A stretch of DNA of 40,794 nucleotides, from positions 1-40,794 of the forward strand of contig NZ_JAGSOV010000004.1 in assembly GCF_023898865.1 (NCBI RefSeq), in the 5' to 3' direction. This document shows positions 1 to 8,794 of this stretch, piece by piece (positions within the stretch are counted from its first letter, which is position 1; the number at the start of each line of letters is the position of its first letter). The translations under genes and the position numbers were made by a program. Source of the DNA: Pseudonocardia humida. GTDB lineage: Bacteria; Actinomycetota; Actinomycetes; Mycobacteriales; Pseudonocardiaceae. Under the pieces are notes generated by a model that saw only the letters and a list, made by a program, of their open reading frames with translations, did no database searches and was not told where the DNA came from.

Positions 1-83
1 GGCCCGGCGCCGGGCGGGGGGGCGGCCTTGTGCTCCGGGGGGGGAGGCCGGACAGCCCGGCCTCCCCGACGGAGGGAACGGCG
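1..83. other. G-rich left end of the contig
   Basis: The first ~50 bases hold G runs and a GGCCCGGCGCCGGGC palindrome and look like a ragged assembly end. An open frame runs from about base 30 into the pentapeptide-repeat gene, but its first codons give low-complexity Ser/Thr/Gly sequence. I see no promoter. Confidence 0.5.
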
Positions 84-1019
84 GTGGGATCGACAGCGGG
101 ATCGACAGCGGGATCGACGGGGCCCCGTGAGCTCCCCCTGCTGCCGGCCTCCCCCGACCGGCTCCGCGGCGACTGCGCCCGCTGCGCGGGGCTGTGCTGC
201 ACGGTGCTCGGCTTCGCCCGCTCGGCCGACTTCGCCGAGGACAAGCCGGCCGGCACGCCCTGCCGGCACCTCGGCGCCGACTTCCGCTGCGGCATCCACG
301 AGCGCCTCGTCGACCGCGGCTACCGGGGCTGCACGGCCTACGACTGCTTCGGCGCCGGCCAGCACACGACCCGGGTGACGTTCGCCGGGGCCGACTGGCG
401 CACCCACCCCGAGCTGGCCGGGGCCATGTCCGCGGCGCTCGGCGTGCTGCGCGGGTTGCACGAGCTGCGCTGGCACGTCGTCACCGCGCTGGGTCTGCCC
501 GCCGCCGCGGCGGTGCGCGCGGAGCTGGCCGCGGCCGACGAGGAGCTGGCCGCCCTGGCCGACCTCGACGCCGACGGGCTGGCGGCGCTGGACCTCGCCG
601 CCGTGCACGGCCGGACCGTCGAGCCGCTGCGCAGGGCCGCCGCGCTGGCCCGCGGCGCCGTCGACACCTCCGGTCGGGCCCGCGACGCCCGCCGCGGCCG
701 GGCCCGCCACGACCGCCGGGGCGCCGAGCTGTCCGGCGCGCAGCTGCTGGGGGCCGATCTGCGCGGCGCGGACCTGCGCGCGGCGAGCCTGCGCGGCGCG
801 CTGCTCCTGGCGGTCGACCTGCGCTGCGCCGACCTCACCGGCACCGATCTCACCGGCGCCGACCTGCGCGACGCCGACGTGCGCGGCGCGGACCTGTCCG
901 GCGCGCTGTTCCTGACCCGGGTCCAGGTGGCGGCGGCACGGGGCGACGCGGCGACGGCGCTGCCCGCCGGGCTGGAGCGACCGCGGGCGTGGACGGCGGC
1001 GCGGCAGGCGAAGCCCTGA
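84..1019 (+). CDS. Cys-cluster pentapeptide-repeat protein
   Basis: This is a roughly 311-aa protein in two parts. The N-terminal part has a cysteine cluster (GDCARCAGLCC, then TPCRHL, FRCGIH, GCTAYDC), resembling the zinc/iron-chelating YkgJ-like arrangement. The C-terminal part is a pentapeptide-repeat stretch (GADLRGADLRAASLRGA and onward), expected to fold as a right-handed beta-helix. The two halves are joined by an Ala-rich helical linker. The GTG at 84 is chosen because GGAGGG at 71-76 sits 7 nt upstream; an in-frame start at 30 exists but lies in contig-end sequence. The same domain pairing is common in actinobacterial hypothetical proteins, and its role is unknown. The next gene is convergent. 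An imperfect inverted repeat at 1024-1036/1052-1064 may act as terminator. Confidence 0.85.
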   Translation: MGSTAGSTAGSTGPRELPLLPASPDRLRGDCARCAGLCCTVLGFARSADFAEDKPAGTPCRHLGADFRCGIHERLVDRGYRGCTAYDCFGAGQHTTRVTFAGADWRTHPELAGAMSAALGVLRGLHELRWHVVTALGLPAAAAVRAELAAADEELAALADLDADGLAALDLAAVHGRTVEPLRRAAALARGAVDTSGRARDARRGRARHDRRGAELSGAQLLGADLRGADLRAASLRGALLLAVDLRCADLTGTDLTGADLRDADVRGADLSGALFLTRVQVAAARGDAATALPAGLERPRAWTAARQAKP

Positions 1020-1258
1020 CGATCGGGCGCCGACCCGCCCCCCGACGAGACGGGCCGACGCCCGGTGGCCCGCAGCACCCCGCCGCCGTCCCCGTCGGTG
1101 CGCCGTCGGGGACCGCTTCCGGCGGAGTGGCCCGGCTCGGGGCCGGGGCGCGCGGAGCCGCCGGAACGTACCAGAGCGCCGGCCCGCCGACCCCGGGAAC
1201 GAGCGGGCCGCCGGCGGGGACGACGGGAACGCGACAGCCCCGCCGACCCGGCGCGGGC

Positions 1259-2128
1259 TCAGCCGGACGCCGTGCGCGCGGTCACGGTGACCGACTCCGC
1301 GACGCCCGCGCTCCCCGCGACCAGCGTCAGGCGCTCCCCGTCCACGTCCCCGGTGGCCACCAGCGGCGCCCCGGCGAAGGCCGGGCGCACGAGCCGGTAG
1401 TCGACCTCGGCGAGCGCCGCGCCGGGCAGCTCGCGGCGCGGGAGCTCCAGCGCGAGCAGGGCCAGCAGCGGACCGTGCACCACCAGACCGGGATAGCCCT
1501 CGACCCCGCGGGCGTAGGGCGCGTCGTAGTGGATGCGGTGGCTGTTGTGGGTGAGCGCGGAGAACCCGAACAGCAGCACCGGGTCGGTCGGCAGCTCGAT
1601 CCGCCAGCGCGCCGGCGGGCCCGGCGGCACGGGCTCGGCCGGGGCGGTGGGCCGGGCGCTGCCGGCGACCTGGCTGCGGTAGACGATGTCCTGCTCCTCG
1701 ACCGCGAGCACCCGCCCCTCGCGGGAGAACGTGCGGCGCAGCGTAACGAACAGCATCTCCCCGGAGCGACCGCTCTTCGCCCGCACGGAGACCAGCTCCG
1801 AGCCGCACTCGACGCGGTCGCCGACGCGCATCGGCGCCCGGACCCGCAGCCGACCGCCGGCGAACATGCGCCGCCGGTGCGGCAGCGGCGGCAGGAAGTG
1901 CCCGTCGGCCGGGTGCCCGTCCTCGCCCAGCTCGCTGCGGCGGGGGTGGTCGAGGAAGTGCAGCCAGTGCCACAGCGGCGGCAGCGGGTCGCCCGGCCCG
2001 GCCGCCGGGGCGGGCAGGTCGAGCAGGGCGGAGAAGGCGGCCGCCGGCCGGGGCGCCAGTACGTCGGTGGTCGTCGTCGGGGCGGGCGCCCAGCCCTCGA
2101 CGGCCGCGGCCAGCGGGCTCGTGGTCAT
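1259..2128 (-). CDS. Mesaconyl-C4-CoA hydratase-like (FAS1-like/MaoC) protein
   Basis: This 289-aa protein probably hydrates an unsaturated dicarboxylyl-CoA. The N-terminal FAS1-like hot-dog half carries LWHWLHFL, SELGEDGHP, RRMFAGG and the TGRSG-like segment KSGRSGEMLFVTLRR, followed by EEQDIVYR. The C-terminal half carries FGFSALTHNSHRIHYD and GYPGLVVHGPL, the usual catalytic region of Meh-type double hot-dog hydratases. It starts 11 nt after the stop of the aldehyde dehydrogenase, in the same operon as a CaiB-type CoA-transferase, which fits activation, oxidation and hydration of an itaconate- or mesaconate-like acid. The family call is firm; the exact substrate is inference. It could act on a C5 methyl-dicarboxylate or a related branched enoyl-CoA. 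Confidence 0.85.
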   Translation of the reverse strand: MTTSPLAAAVEGWAPAPTTTTDVLAPRPAAAFSALLDLPAPAAGPGDPLPPLWHWLHFLDHPRRSELGEDGHPADGHFLPPLPHRRRMFAGGRLRVRAPMRVGDRVECGSELVSVRAKSGRSGEMLFVTLRRTFSREGRVLAVEEQDIVYRSQVAGSARPTAPAEPVPPGPPARWRIELPTDPVLLFGFSALTHNSHRIHYDAPYARGVEGYPGLVVHGPLLALLALELPRRELPGAALAEVDYRLVRPAFAGAPLVATGDVDGERLTLVAGSAGVAESVTVTARTASG

Positions 2129-2139
2129 CGGCGCGGACG

Positions 2140-3618
2140 CTAGCCCAGCGTGAACGGGTCGCGGGTGCCGCCCGACAGCTCCACCCAGACGGACTTGGTC
2201 CGGGTGTAGGCGTCGACCGCCTCGATCCCGTTCTCCCGGCCGATCCCGGACTGCCCGACGCCGCCGAACGGCACCCCGGGCGCCACCACCCGGTACGCGT
2301 TGATCCACACGGTGCCGGATCGGATGCGGGCGGCCACCCGGTGGGCGCGGTGCACGTCCTTGGTCCACACCGCCCCCGCCAGCCCGTAGGGGGTGTCGTT
2401 CGCCAGCTTCACGGCCTCGTCCTCGTCGGTGAAGGTGTAGGCCGACAGCACCGGGCCGAAGACCTCCTCGCGCACCACCGTCGACTCCGGCCCGACACCG
2501 GTGAGCACGGTGGGCTTGACGAAGTAGCCGCCCAGGCCGTCGTCGGCGGCACCGCCGTAGGCAACGGTGGCCCCCTCCTCCGCGGCGGTCCGCAGGTAGC
2601 CGAGCACCTTCTCGTACTGCGGGCCGTTCGCGACCGGCCCCATCTCGGTCTCCGGGTCGTTCGGGTCGCCCAACCTGATCCGGGCGGCGCGCTCGGCGAC
2701 CAGGCGCACCAGCTCGTCGTGCACGTCGGCGTGCACGATCAGCCGGGAGCCCGCCATGCAGGTCTGCCCGGTCGCGGCGAACACCCCGGCGACGACGCCG
2801 TTGGCCGCCGCGGCCAGGTCGGCGTCGGGGAACACCACCTGCGCGGACTTGCCGCCCAGCTCCAGGGTCACCGGGTTGAGGTTCTCCGCCGCGGCGCGGG
2901 CGACGGCGCGCCCGGTGGCCGTCGAGCCGGTGAAGGCGACCTTGTCGACGCCCGGGTGGGCGGCGAGTGCGGCGCCGGTCTCCCGGGAGCGGCCGGTGAC
3001 CACGTTGACCACGCCCGCGGGGAACCCCGCCCGCGCGATCAGCTCGGCGAACCCGAGGGTGGAGGCCGGGGCGTGCTCGGACGGCTTGATCACCACGGTG
3101 CAGCCCGCGGCCAGCGCGGGCGCCAGCTTCCAGCTCATCAGCAGCAGCGGGGAGTTCCACGGGGTGATCGCGGCGACCACGCCGACCGGCTCGCGGCGGG
3201 TGTAGACGAGGTAGTCCGGGTTGGGCGAGGGGATCTGGCGGCCCTCGAGCTTGTCGGCCAGCCCGGCGTAGTAGTGGTACCAGCCGCCGAGCCCGCCGAG
3301 CTGGCCGATCATCTCCCGGTAGAGCTTGCCCGAGTCGTTGACCTCCAGCCGGGCCAGCCGCTCCGCGTTCTCGGTGATCAGCTCGGCCAGCCGGCGGATG
3401 AGCGCGGCCCGGGCGAACCCGGTGGTCGCGCCCCACTCGCCGTCGAGCGCCGCGCGCGCGGCGGCGACGGCCGCGTCGACGTCGGGCGGCCCGCCGTCGG
3501 GGATGAGCGCCCACGGTCGGCCGGTGTAGGGGTTCTGGGACTCGAAGGTGGCCCCGGAGATCGCGTCGACGGCCCGCCCGCCGATCAGCATCCCGAACCG
3601 CTGCAGCTCGTCGATCAC
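2140..3618 (-). CDS. NAD(P)-dependent aldehyde dehydrogenase
   Basis: This is a 492-aa ALDH-superfamily enzyme, close to the usual 480-500 aa. Visible catalytic elements are TPWN (N155), the cofactor Lys in VVIKPSEHAP (K178), FTGSTATG (228-236), ELGGKSAQ with the general base E254, GQTCMAGSRL with the nucleophile C287, EEVFGPVL, and PFGGVGQSG near the end. The GTG start at 3618 overlaps the upstream stop as GTGA, so it is translationally coupled to the CoA-transferase. Context suggests it oxidises a semialdehyde whose acid is then handled as a CoA thioester. The substrate cannot be read from the sequence; betaine-aldehyde-like or generic aliphatic aldehydes are alternatives. Confidence 0.93.
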   Translation of the reverse strand: MIDELQRFGMLIGGRAVDAISGATFESQNPYTGRPWALIPDGGPPDVDAAVAAARAALDGEWGATTGFARAALIRRLAELITENAERLARLEVNDSGKLYREMIGQLGGLGGWYHYYAGLADKLEGRQIPSPNPDYLVYTRREPVGVVAAITPWNSPLLLMSWKLAPALAAGCTVVIKPSEHAPASTLGFAELIARAGFPAGVVNVVTGRSRETGAALAAHPGVDKVAFTGSTATGRAVARAAAENLNPVTLELGGKSAQVVFPDADLAAAANGVVAGVFAATGQTCMAGSRLIVHADVHDELVRLVAERAARIRLGDPNDPETEMGPVANGPQYEKVLGYLRTAAEEGATVAYGGAADDGLGGYFVKPTVLTGVGPESTVVREEVFGPVLSAYTFTDEDEAVKLANDTPYGLAGAVWTKDVHRAHRVAARIRSGTVWINAYRVVAPGVPFGGVGQSGIGRENGIEAVDAYTRTKSVWVELSGGTRDPFTLG

Positions 3619-4871
3619 GCGTGACTCCGTCCGTTCCGCCCGGCGCCGTCGCCGGCCGTCCCCATCGTGCGCCCCGGCCCACCGGGAGCGGGTGCCGCGC
3701 CTGACCCTTCTGCGGGGTCCGCCGCGAGCCAGGCCAGCACCGCCGCCGTGTGTTCGCCCGACGCGGGGACCGCGCCCATCCCCGCCGACCACGGCGCGGT
3801 GACCGGTGGCAGCAGCGCCCGCACCGGTCCGGCCTCGGTCGCCACCTCCCGCCAGCGGTCGCGGGCGACCAGCTGGGGGTGCTCGGCGAACTCGGCCATG
3901 TCGCGCTGCCGGGCGTGGGCGATGCCCGCGGTCTCCAGCCTGCGCTCGACCTCGGCCAGGTCGAGCCCGGCGAACACGGCGGCGATCTGCGCGTCCAGCT
4001 CGGCGCGGTGGGCGACCCGGGCGGCGTTGCCGGCGAAGCGGGGGTCGTCGGCCAGTTCGGGGCGGCGCAGCACCACCGCGCAGAACCGCTCCCACTCCCG
4101 CTCGTTCTGCAGGCCGAGGTTCACCGTCTCGCCGCTGCCCACCGGCACCGGCCCGTACGGGGCGATCGTCGAGTGGCTGGCCCCGGCCCGCGCCGGGGCG
4201 GTCCCGCCGTAGCGGGCGAAGAAGTACGGATAGCCCATCCACTCGCCCAGCGCCTCCAGCATGGACACCTCCAGCGCCTGGCCGCGCCCGGTGCGCCTGC
4301 GCTGGTGCAGCGCGGCCAGCACCCCGGAGTAGGCGTACATCCCGGCCGCGATGTCGGCGACCGAGATCCCGGCCTTCACCGGCTCGTCCGGGGTGCCGGT
4401 CACCGAGACCAGCCCCGCCTCGCACTGGATCAGCAGGTCGTATGCCTTGCGGTCGGAGTAGGGCCCACCGGACCCGTACCCGGAGATGTCGCAGGCCACC
4501 AGCTCGGGGAACCGCCCGACCAGCGCGGCGGCGTCGACACCGAGGCGCTGCGCGGCCGCGGGCGCGAGGTTCTGCACGACGACGTCGGCACGGGCGAGCA
4601 GGCGCTCCAGGGTGGCGGCGCCCTCGGCCGACTTCAGGTCCAGCTCCACGCTCTCCTTGCCGCGGTTGAGCCAGACGAAGTGGCTGGACAACCCGTGCAC
4701 GGTGCGGTCGTATCCGCGCGCGAAGTCCCCGCCCGGCCGCTCGACCTTGATCACCCGGGCGCCCAGGTCGGCGAGGTGGCGGGTGGCCAGCGGCGCCGCC
4801 ACCGCCTGCTCGATGCCGACGACCAGCAGGCCGGTCAGCGGGCCTTCGGGGGCGGCGTCAGTGGCGGGCAC
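3615..4871 (-). CDS. CaiB/BaiF-family (class III) CoA-transferase
   Basis: This 418-aa protein transfers CoA between acyl-CoA and a free acid. Family signatures are the N-terminal GLLVVGIEQAVAAPLATRHLADLG, VIKVERPGGDFAR, LNRGKESVELDLK, then DLLIQCEAG, the GISVADIAAGMYA segment and GQALEVSMLEALGEWM. The Asp within the ADVVVQNL/FPELVACDISGYGSGGPY region is typical. I chose the GTG at 4871, since residues upstream are not family-like. GGGAGA lies about 10 nt before it. An ATG at about 4881 is out of frame. It is the first gene of a three-gene operon with the ALDH and the Meh-like hydratase. A mesaconate/itaconate- or benzylsuccinate-type transferase are both possible; the substrate is not determinable. 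Confidence 0.9.
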   Translation of the reverse strand: MPATDAAPEGPLTGLLVVGIEQAVAAPLATRHLADLGARVIKVERPGGDFARGYDRTVHGLSSHFVWLNRGKESVELDLKSAEGAATLERLLARADVVVQNLAPAAAQRLGVDAAALVGRFPELVACDISGYGSGGPYSDRKAYDLLIQCEAGLVSVTGTPDEPVKAGISVADIAAGMYAYSGVLAALHQRRRTGRGQALEVSMLEALGEWMGYPYFFARYGGTAPARAGASHSTIAPYGPVPVGSGETVNLGLQNEREWERFCAVVLRRPELADDPRFAGNAARVAHRAELDAQIAAVFAGLDLAEVERRLETAGIAHARQRDMAEFAEHPQLVARDRWREVATEAGPVRALLPPVTAPWSAGMGAVPASGEHTAAVLAWLAADPAEGSGAAPAPGGPGRTMGTAGDGAGRNGRSHA

Positions 4872-5034
4872 CGGGTCATTGTCTCCCGGGTGGGGTGGGG
4901 ACGTGGAGATCCACGTCTTCCGCACCACCGCGCACACCTACTGGCCACCGCACACGCGTCATGACATGCGCGCGGCGACCAACCGGTGCGCGCGGTGCCC
5001 CCGGGGCCGACGTGGCGGTAGGGGCCGGCCCCCG

Positions 5035-7062
5035 TCAGCTCACCTCCGTGGCGGCCGCCTCGAACTGGGCGTTGTAGAGGCGGTGGTAGGCGCCCCGGGC
5101 GGCCAGCAGCTGGTCGTGGTCGCCCTGCTCGACGATCCGCCCGCTCTCCATCACCAGGATGAGGTCGGCGTCGCGGACGGTGGAGAGCCGGTGGGCGATG
5201 ACGAAGCTGGTCCGGTCGGAGCGCAGGGCGGCCATCGCCCGCTGCACCAGCACCTCGGTGCGGGTGTCGACCGAGCTGGTGGCCTCGTCCAGGATCAGCA
5301 GCGACGGGTTCGCCAGGAACGCCCGGGCGATCGTGATCAGCTGCTTCTCCCCCGCGCTGACGTTGCTGCCCTCCTCGTCGATGACGGTGTCGTAGCCGTC
5401 GGGCAGGCTGCGCACGAAGCGGTCGACGTAGGTGGCGCGGGCCGCGTCGAGCAGCTGCTCCTCGGTGGCGTCGGGGTTGCCGTAGCGGATGTTGTCGCGG
5501 ATGGTGCCGCCGAACAGCCAGGTGTCCTGCAGGACCATGCCGATCCCGGCGCGCAGGTCGGCGCGGGCCATCTCGGCGATGTCGACGCCGTCGAGGGTGA
5601 TCCGGCCGCCGTCGAGCTCGTAGAACCGCAGCACCAGGTTGACCAGCGTGGTCTTGCCGGCACCGGTGGGTCCGACGATCGCCACGGTCTGACCGGGTTC
5701 GGCGACCAGGGAGAGGTCCTCGATCAGGGGGGCGTCGGGCGTGTAGCGGAAGTCGACGTGCTCGAAGGCGACCCGGCCGCGGCGCTCGGTGCGCACCGCG
5801 GGCTCGGCCGGGTCGGGCCGCTGCTCCTGCGCGTCGAGCAGCTCGAACACCCGCTCGGCCGAGGCCACCCCGGACTGCAGCACCGCGGCCACCGAGGCGG
5901 CCTGGGTGAGCGGCTGGGTGAACTGGCGCGAGTACTGGATGAACGCCTGAACGTCGCCCAGGGTCATCGCACCGGAGGCGATCCGCAGGCCGCCGATCAC
6001 CGCGACGGCCACGTAGTTCAGGTTCCCGATGAACATCATCGACGGCATGATCGTCCCGGAGATGAACTGCGCCCGGAAGCCCGCCTCGTAGAGCTTCTCG
6101 TTCTCCCGGGCGAAGTCGGCCTCCACGGCGCGGCGCCTGCCGTACACGCGGACCAGCTCGTGGCCGGTGAAGGCCTCCTCGATCTGGCCGTTGAGCGCGC
6201 CGGTGTGGCGCCACTGGGCCACGAAGTGGCGCTGGGAGCGCTTGCCGATGCCCTGGGTCAGCCACAGCGACAGCGGGATGGTCACCAGCGCGATGACCGT
6301 CAGCAGCGGGGAGACGACCAGCATCATGGCCAGCACGCCGACCACGGTCAGCACCGAGGTGAGCAGCTGGCTCATGGTCTGCTGCAGGCTGGTGGAGATG
6401 TTGTCGATGTCGTTGGTGACCCGGCTGAGGATCTCGCCGCGGCGCTGCCCGTCGACGTAGGTCAGCGGCAGCCGGTTGAGCTTGTCCTCGACCTCCCGGC
6501 GCAGGGCGTAGACGGTGCGCTGGACGATGCCGTTGAGCAGGTAGCCCTGCAGCCACTGGAACAGCGACGCGCCGAGGTAGATCGCGATGACCCCGGCCAG
6601 CACCCAGGCGACCGCGGTGAAGTCGATGCCCAGGCCGGGGACGACGTCCTGGGCCACGATCAGGTTGGCCACCGCGTCCTGGCCCGCGGCGCGGGCGGCG
6701 TCGGCGGCCTCCTGGGTGCTCTGCCCGGCGGGCAACTGCTTGCCGATGACGCCGGAGAAGATCAGGTCGGTGGCGTGGCCGAGGATCAGCGGGCCGATCA
6801 CGTTGAGCGCCACGCTGACCACGCCCAGGGCGATGGTCATGATCACGCCGAGCCGCTCGGGCAGCAGCCGGGTGGCCAGCCGCCTGACCGAGGGCCCGAA
6901 GTTCGACGGCTTCTCCGTCGGCTGGCCCATGCCCGCCCACGGCGGGCCGCCGTTGCCGCCACGGGCCTCGCGCATCTTGCGGGCGGTCTCGTTGGTCGCG
7001 CCGCCGCCCGCCCCGTCGGTCTCCGGCTCCGCGCCGGTCGCCGCGCTGGTCCCGGTGCTCAT
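5035..7062 (-). CDS. Heterodimeric ABC exporter, canonical-Walker half (TMD-NBD)
   Basis: This 675-aa half-transporter has an N-terminal cytosolic extension (about 75 aa, with PPWAGMGQP), six predicted membrane segments and a C-terminal ATPase. NBD motifs are Walker A VGPTGAGKTTLV, Q-loop VLQDTWLF, signature VSAGEKQLI (divergent from LSGGQ), Walker B LLILDEATSSVD with the catalytic Glu, and switch His in VIAHRLSTV. Its start overlaps the partner's stop as ATGA. The divergent signature complements the partner's degenerate Walker B, as in asymmetric heterodimeric multidrug exporters; this pair resembles M. tuberculosis Rv1272c/Rv1273c. The substrate is unknown and the linked TetR suggests a toxic small molecule. 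A short GC-rich inverted repeat just after the stop (about 5004-5034) may terminate the operon. Confidence 0.93.
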   Translation of the reverse strand: MSTGTSAATGAEPETDGAGGGATNETARKMREARGGNGGPPWAGMGQPTEKPSNFGPSVRRLATRLLPERLGVIMTIALGVVSVALNVIGPLILGHATDLIFSGVIGKQLPAGQSTQEAADAARAAGQDAVANLIVAQDVVPGLGIDFTAVAWVLAGVIAIYLGASLFQWLQGYLLNGIVQRTVYALRREVEDKLNRLPLTYVDGQRRGEILSRVTNDIDNISTSLQQTMSQLLTSVLTVVGVLAMMLVVSPLLTVIALVTIPLSLWLTQGIGKRSQRHFVAQWRHTGALNGQIEEAFTGHELVRVYGRRRAVEADFARENEKLYEAGFRAQFISGTIMPSMMFIGNLNYVAVAVIGGLRIASGAMTLGDVQAFIQYSRQFTQPLTQAASVAAVLQSGVASAERVFELLDAQEQRPDPAEPAVRTERRGRVAFEHVDFRYTPDAPLIEDLSLVAEPGQTVAIVGPTGAGKTTLVNLVLRFYELDGGRITLDGVDIAEMARADLRAGIGMVLQDTWLFGGTIRDNIRYGNPDATEEQLLDAARATYVDRFVRSLPDGYDTVIDEEGSNVSAGEKQLITIARAFLANPSLLILDEATSSVDTRTEVLVQRAMAALRSDRTSFVIAHRLSTVRDADLILVMESGRIVEQGDHDQLLAARGAYHRLYNAQFEAAATEVS

Positions 7063-8792
7063 GCCGCGGCCTCCACGCCGAGCTGGGACTCGACGATCTC
7101 GATGTAGGTGGGGCAGTCGCGCAGCAGCTGCTCGTGGGTCCCGACGCCGACGACGGCGCCGTCCTCCAGCACGACGATCTGGTCGGCGTCGACGATCGTG
7201 GACACCCGCTGGGCCACGATCACGACGGTCGCCCCGGCGGTCACCGGGCGCAGCGCGGCCCGCAGCCGGGCGTCGGTGGCCAGGTCGAGCGCGGAGAACG
7301 AGTCGTCGAACAGGTAGATCTCCGGGCGCTTGACCAGGGCGCGGGCGATGGCCAGCCGCTGGCGCTGGCCGCCGGAGACGTTGGTGCCGCCCTGCGAGAT
7401 CGGCGAGTCCAGGCCCTCGGCCATGGCCCGCACGAAGTCGGCGCCCTGGGCGATCTCCAGCGCCTCCCACAGCTCGGCGTCGGTGGCCTCGGGCCGGCCC
7501 TGGCGCAGGTTGCTCGCCACCGTGCCGGAGAACAGGAACGGCCGCTGCGGGACCAGCCCGATGCGCGACCACAGCTCCTCGAGGTCGAGCTCGCGCACGT
7601 CGGTCCCGTCGACGGCGACCGAGCCCTCGGTGACGTCGAACAGGCGCGGCACCATCGACAGCAGGGTGGTCTTGCCCGCGCCGGTGCTGCCGATGACCGC
7701 GGTGGTGGTGCCCGGACCCGCGGTCAGGCTGACCTCGCGCAGCACGGGGGCGTCGGCTCCGGGGTAGTGGAAGCCGACGCGGTCGAAGACGAGCACGCCG
7801 GTGCGGTCGGCGGGGACGACCGGGGCGCGCGGCTCGGCCACCGACGACTCGGTGTCGAGGACCTCGGCGATGCGGTCGGCGCACACCGCGGCGCGCGGGA
7901 TCATCGTCGACATCAGGGTGGCCATCATGACCGCCATGAGGATCTGCACCAGGTAGGTGAGGAAGGCCGTCAACGCGCCGATCTGCATCAGGCCGGCGTC
8001 GATGCGCTGGGCGCCGAACCACAGCACCGCCACGGTGGAGACGTTGAGCACCAGCATGACGATCGGGAAGATCAGCGCGAACAGCCGGCCCGCCGCGGTG
8101 GCGACGTCGGTGAGCTCCCGGTTGGCGCGGTCGAAGCGGCGGACCTCCACCGGCTCCCGGACGAACGCGCGGACCACCCGGACGCCGGTGATCTGCTCGC
8201 GCAGGATGCGGTTGACCGCGTCGATGCGGTCCTGCATCTCCCGGAACCGGGGGACCATCCGGATGACGACCAGCCCGATCGAGACCAGCAGCACCGGCAC
8301 GCACACGGCGACCAGCCAGGACAGCCCGACGTCCTCGTTCAGGGCCATGACGACGCCGCCGACGCACATGATCGGGGCGGTGACCATCATGGTCGCGCCC
8401 ATGACCACCAGCATCTGCACCTGCTGGACGTCGTTGGTGGTGCGGGTGATCAGCGACGGGGCGCCGAACCGGTTGACCTCGCGGGCGGAGAACCCGGAGA
8501 CCCGGTGGAACACCGCGGCCCGCAGGTCGCGGCCCACGCCCATGGCGATGCGCGAGCCGTGGTAGACCGCGCCGATCGAGCAGGCGATCTGGACGAGCGT
8601 CACCAGCAGCATCCAGCCGCCGGTGCTCATGATGTAGTCGGTGTCGCCGCGGGCGATGCCCTGGTCGATGATGTCGGCGTTGAGGCCGGGCAGGTAGAGC
8701 ATGGCCATGGTGGCGACCAACTGGAGCGCGACCACCACCCACAGCGGGCCCCGGTAGCGGCGCAGGTGGGTGCGCAACAGGCGCAGGAGCAT
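7059..8792 (-). CDS. Heterodimeric ABC exporter, degenerate-Walker half (TMD-NBD)
   Basis: This is a 577-aa half-transporter with an N-terminal six-helix membrane domain (from RTHLRRYRGPLWVVVAL onward) and a C-terminal NBD. Motifs are Walker A IGSTGAGKTTLL, Q-loop LVPQRPFLF, canonical signature VSGGQRQRL, Walker B IYLFDDSFSALD with Asp replacing the catalytic Glu, and VIVAQRVSTI with Gln replacing the switch His. These two substitutions mark the degenerate ATP site of a heterodimer whose partner is the next gene (ATGA overlap). It begins 2 nt after the TetR stop, so regulator and exporter form one transcript. The substrate is not identifiable. Confidence 0.93.
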   Translation of the reverse strand: MLLRLLRTHLRRYRGPLWVVVALQLVATMAMLYLPGLNADIIDQGIARGDTDYIMSTGGWMLLVTLVQIACSIGAVYHGSRIAMGVGRDLRAAVFHRVSGFSAREVNRFGAPSLITRTTNDVQQVQMLVVMGATMMVTAPIMCVGGVVMALNEDVGLSWLVAVCVPVLLVSIGLVVIRMVPRFREMQDRIDAVNRILREQITGVRVVRAFVREPVEVRRFDRANRELTDVATAAGRLFALIFPIVMLVLNVSTVAVLWFGAQRIDAGLMQIGALTAFLTYLVQILMAVMMATLMSTMIPRAAVCADRIAEVLDTESSVAEPRAPVVPADRTGVLVFDRVGFHYPGADAPVLREVSLTAGPGTTTAVIGSTGAGKTTLLSMVPRLFDVTEGSVAVDGTDVRELDLEELWSRIGLVPQRPFLFSGTVASNLRQGRPEATDAELWEALEIAQGADFVRAMAEGLDSPISQGGTNVSGGQRQRLAIARALVKRPEIYLFDDSFSALDLATDARLRAALRPVTAGATVVIVAQRVSTIVDADQIVVLEDGAVVGVGTHEQLLRDCPTYIEIVESQLGVEAAA

Positions 8793-8794
8793 CG

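Noticed and set aside
194..2143. Very long plus-strand Arg/Pro-rich frame across two genes
   Set aside because: It lacks family motifs and spans the pentapeptide gene and the antisense of the hydratase. It is an artefact of high GC with few stop codons.
5035..8742. Long minus-strand frame joining both ABC genes as one protein
   Set aside because: In its upstream part the residues are Arg/Pro-rich shadow. The two exporter halves are in different frames with an ATGA overlap, and each has its own start.
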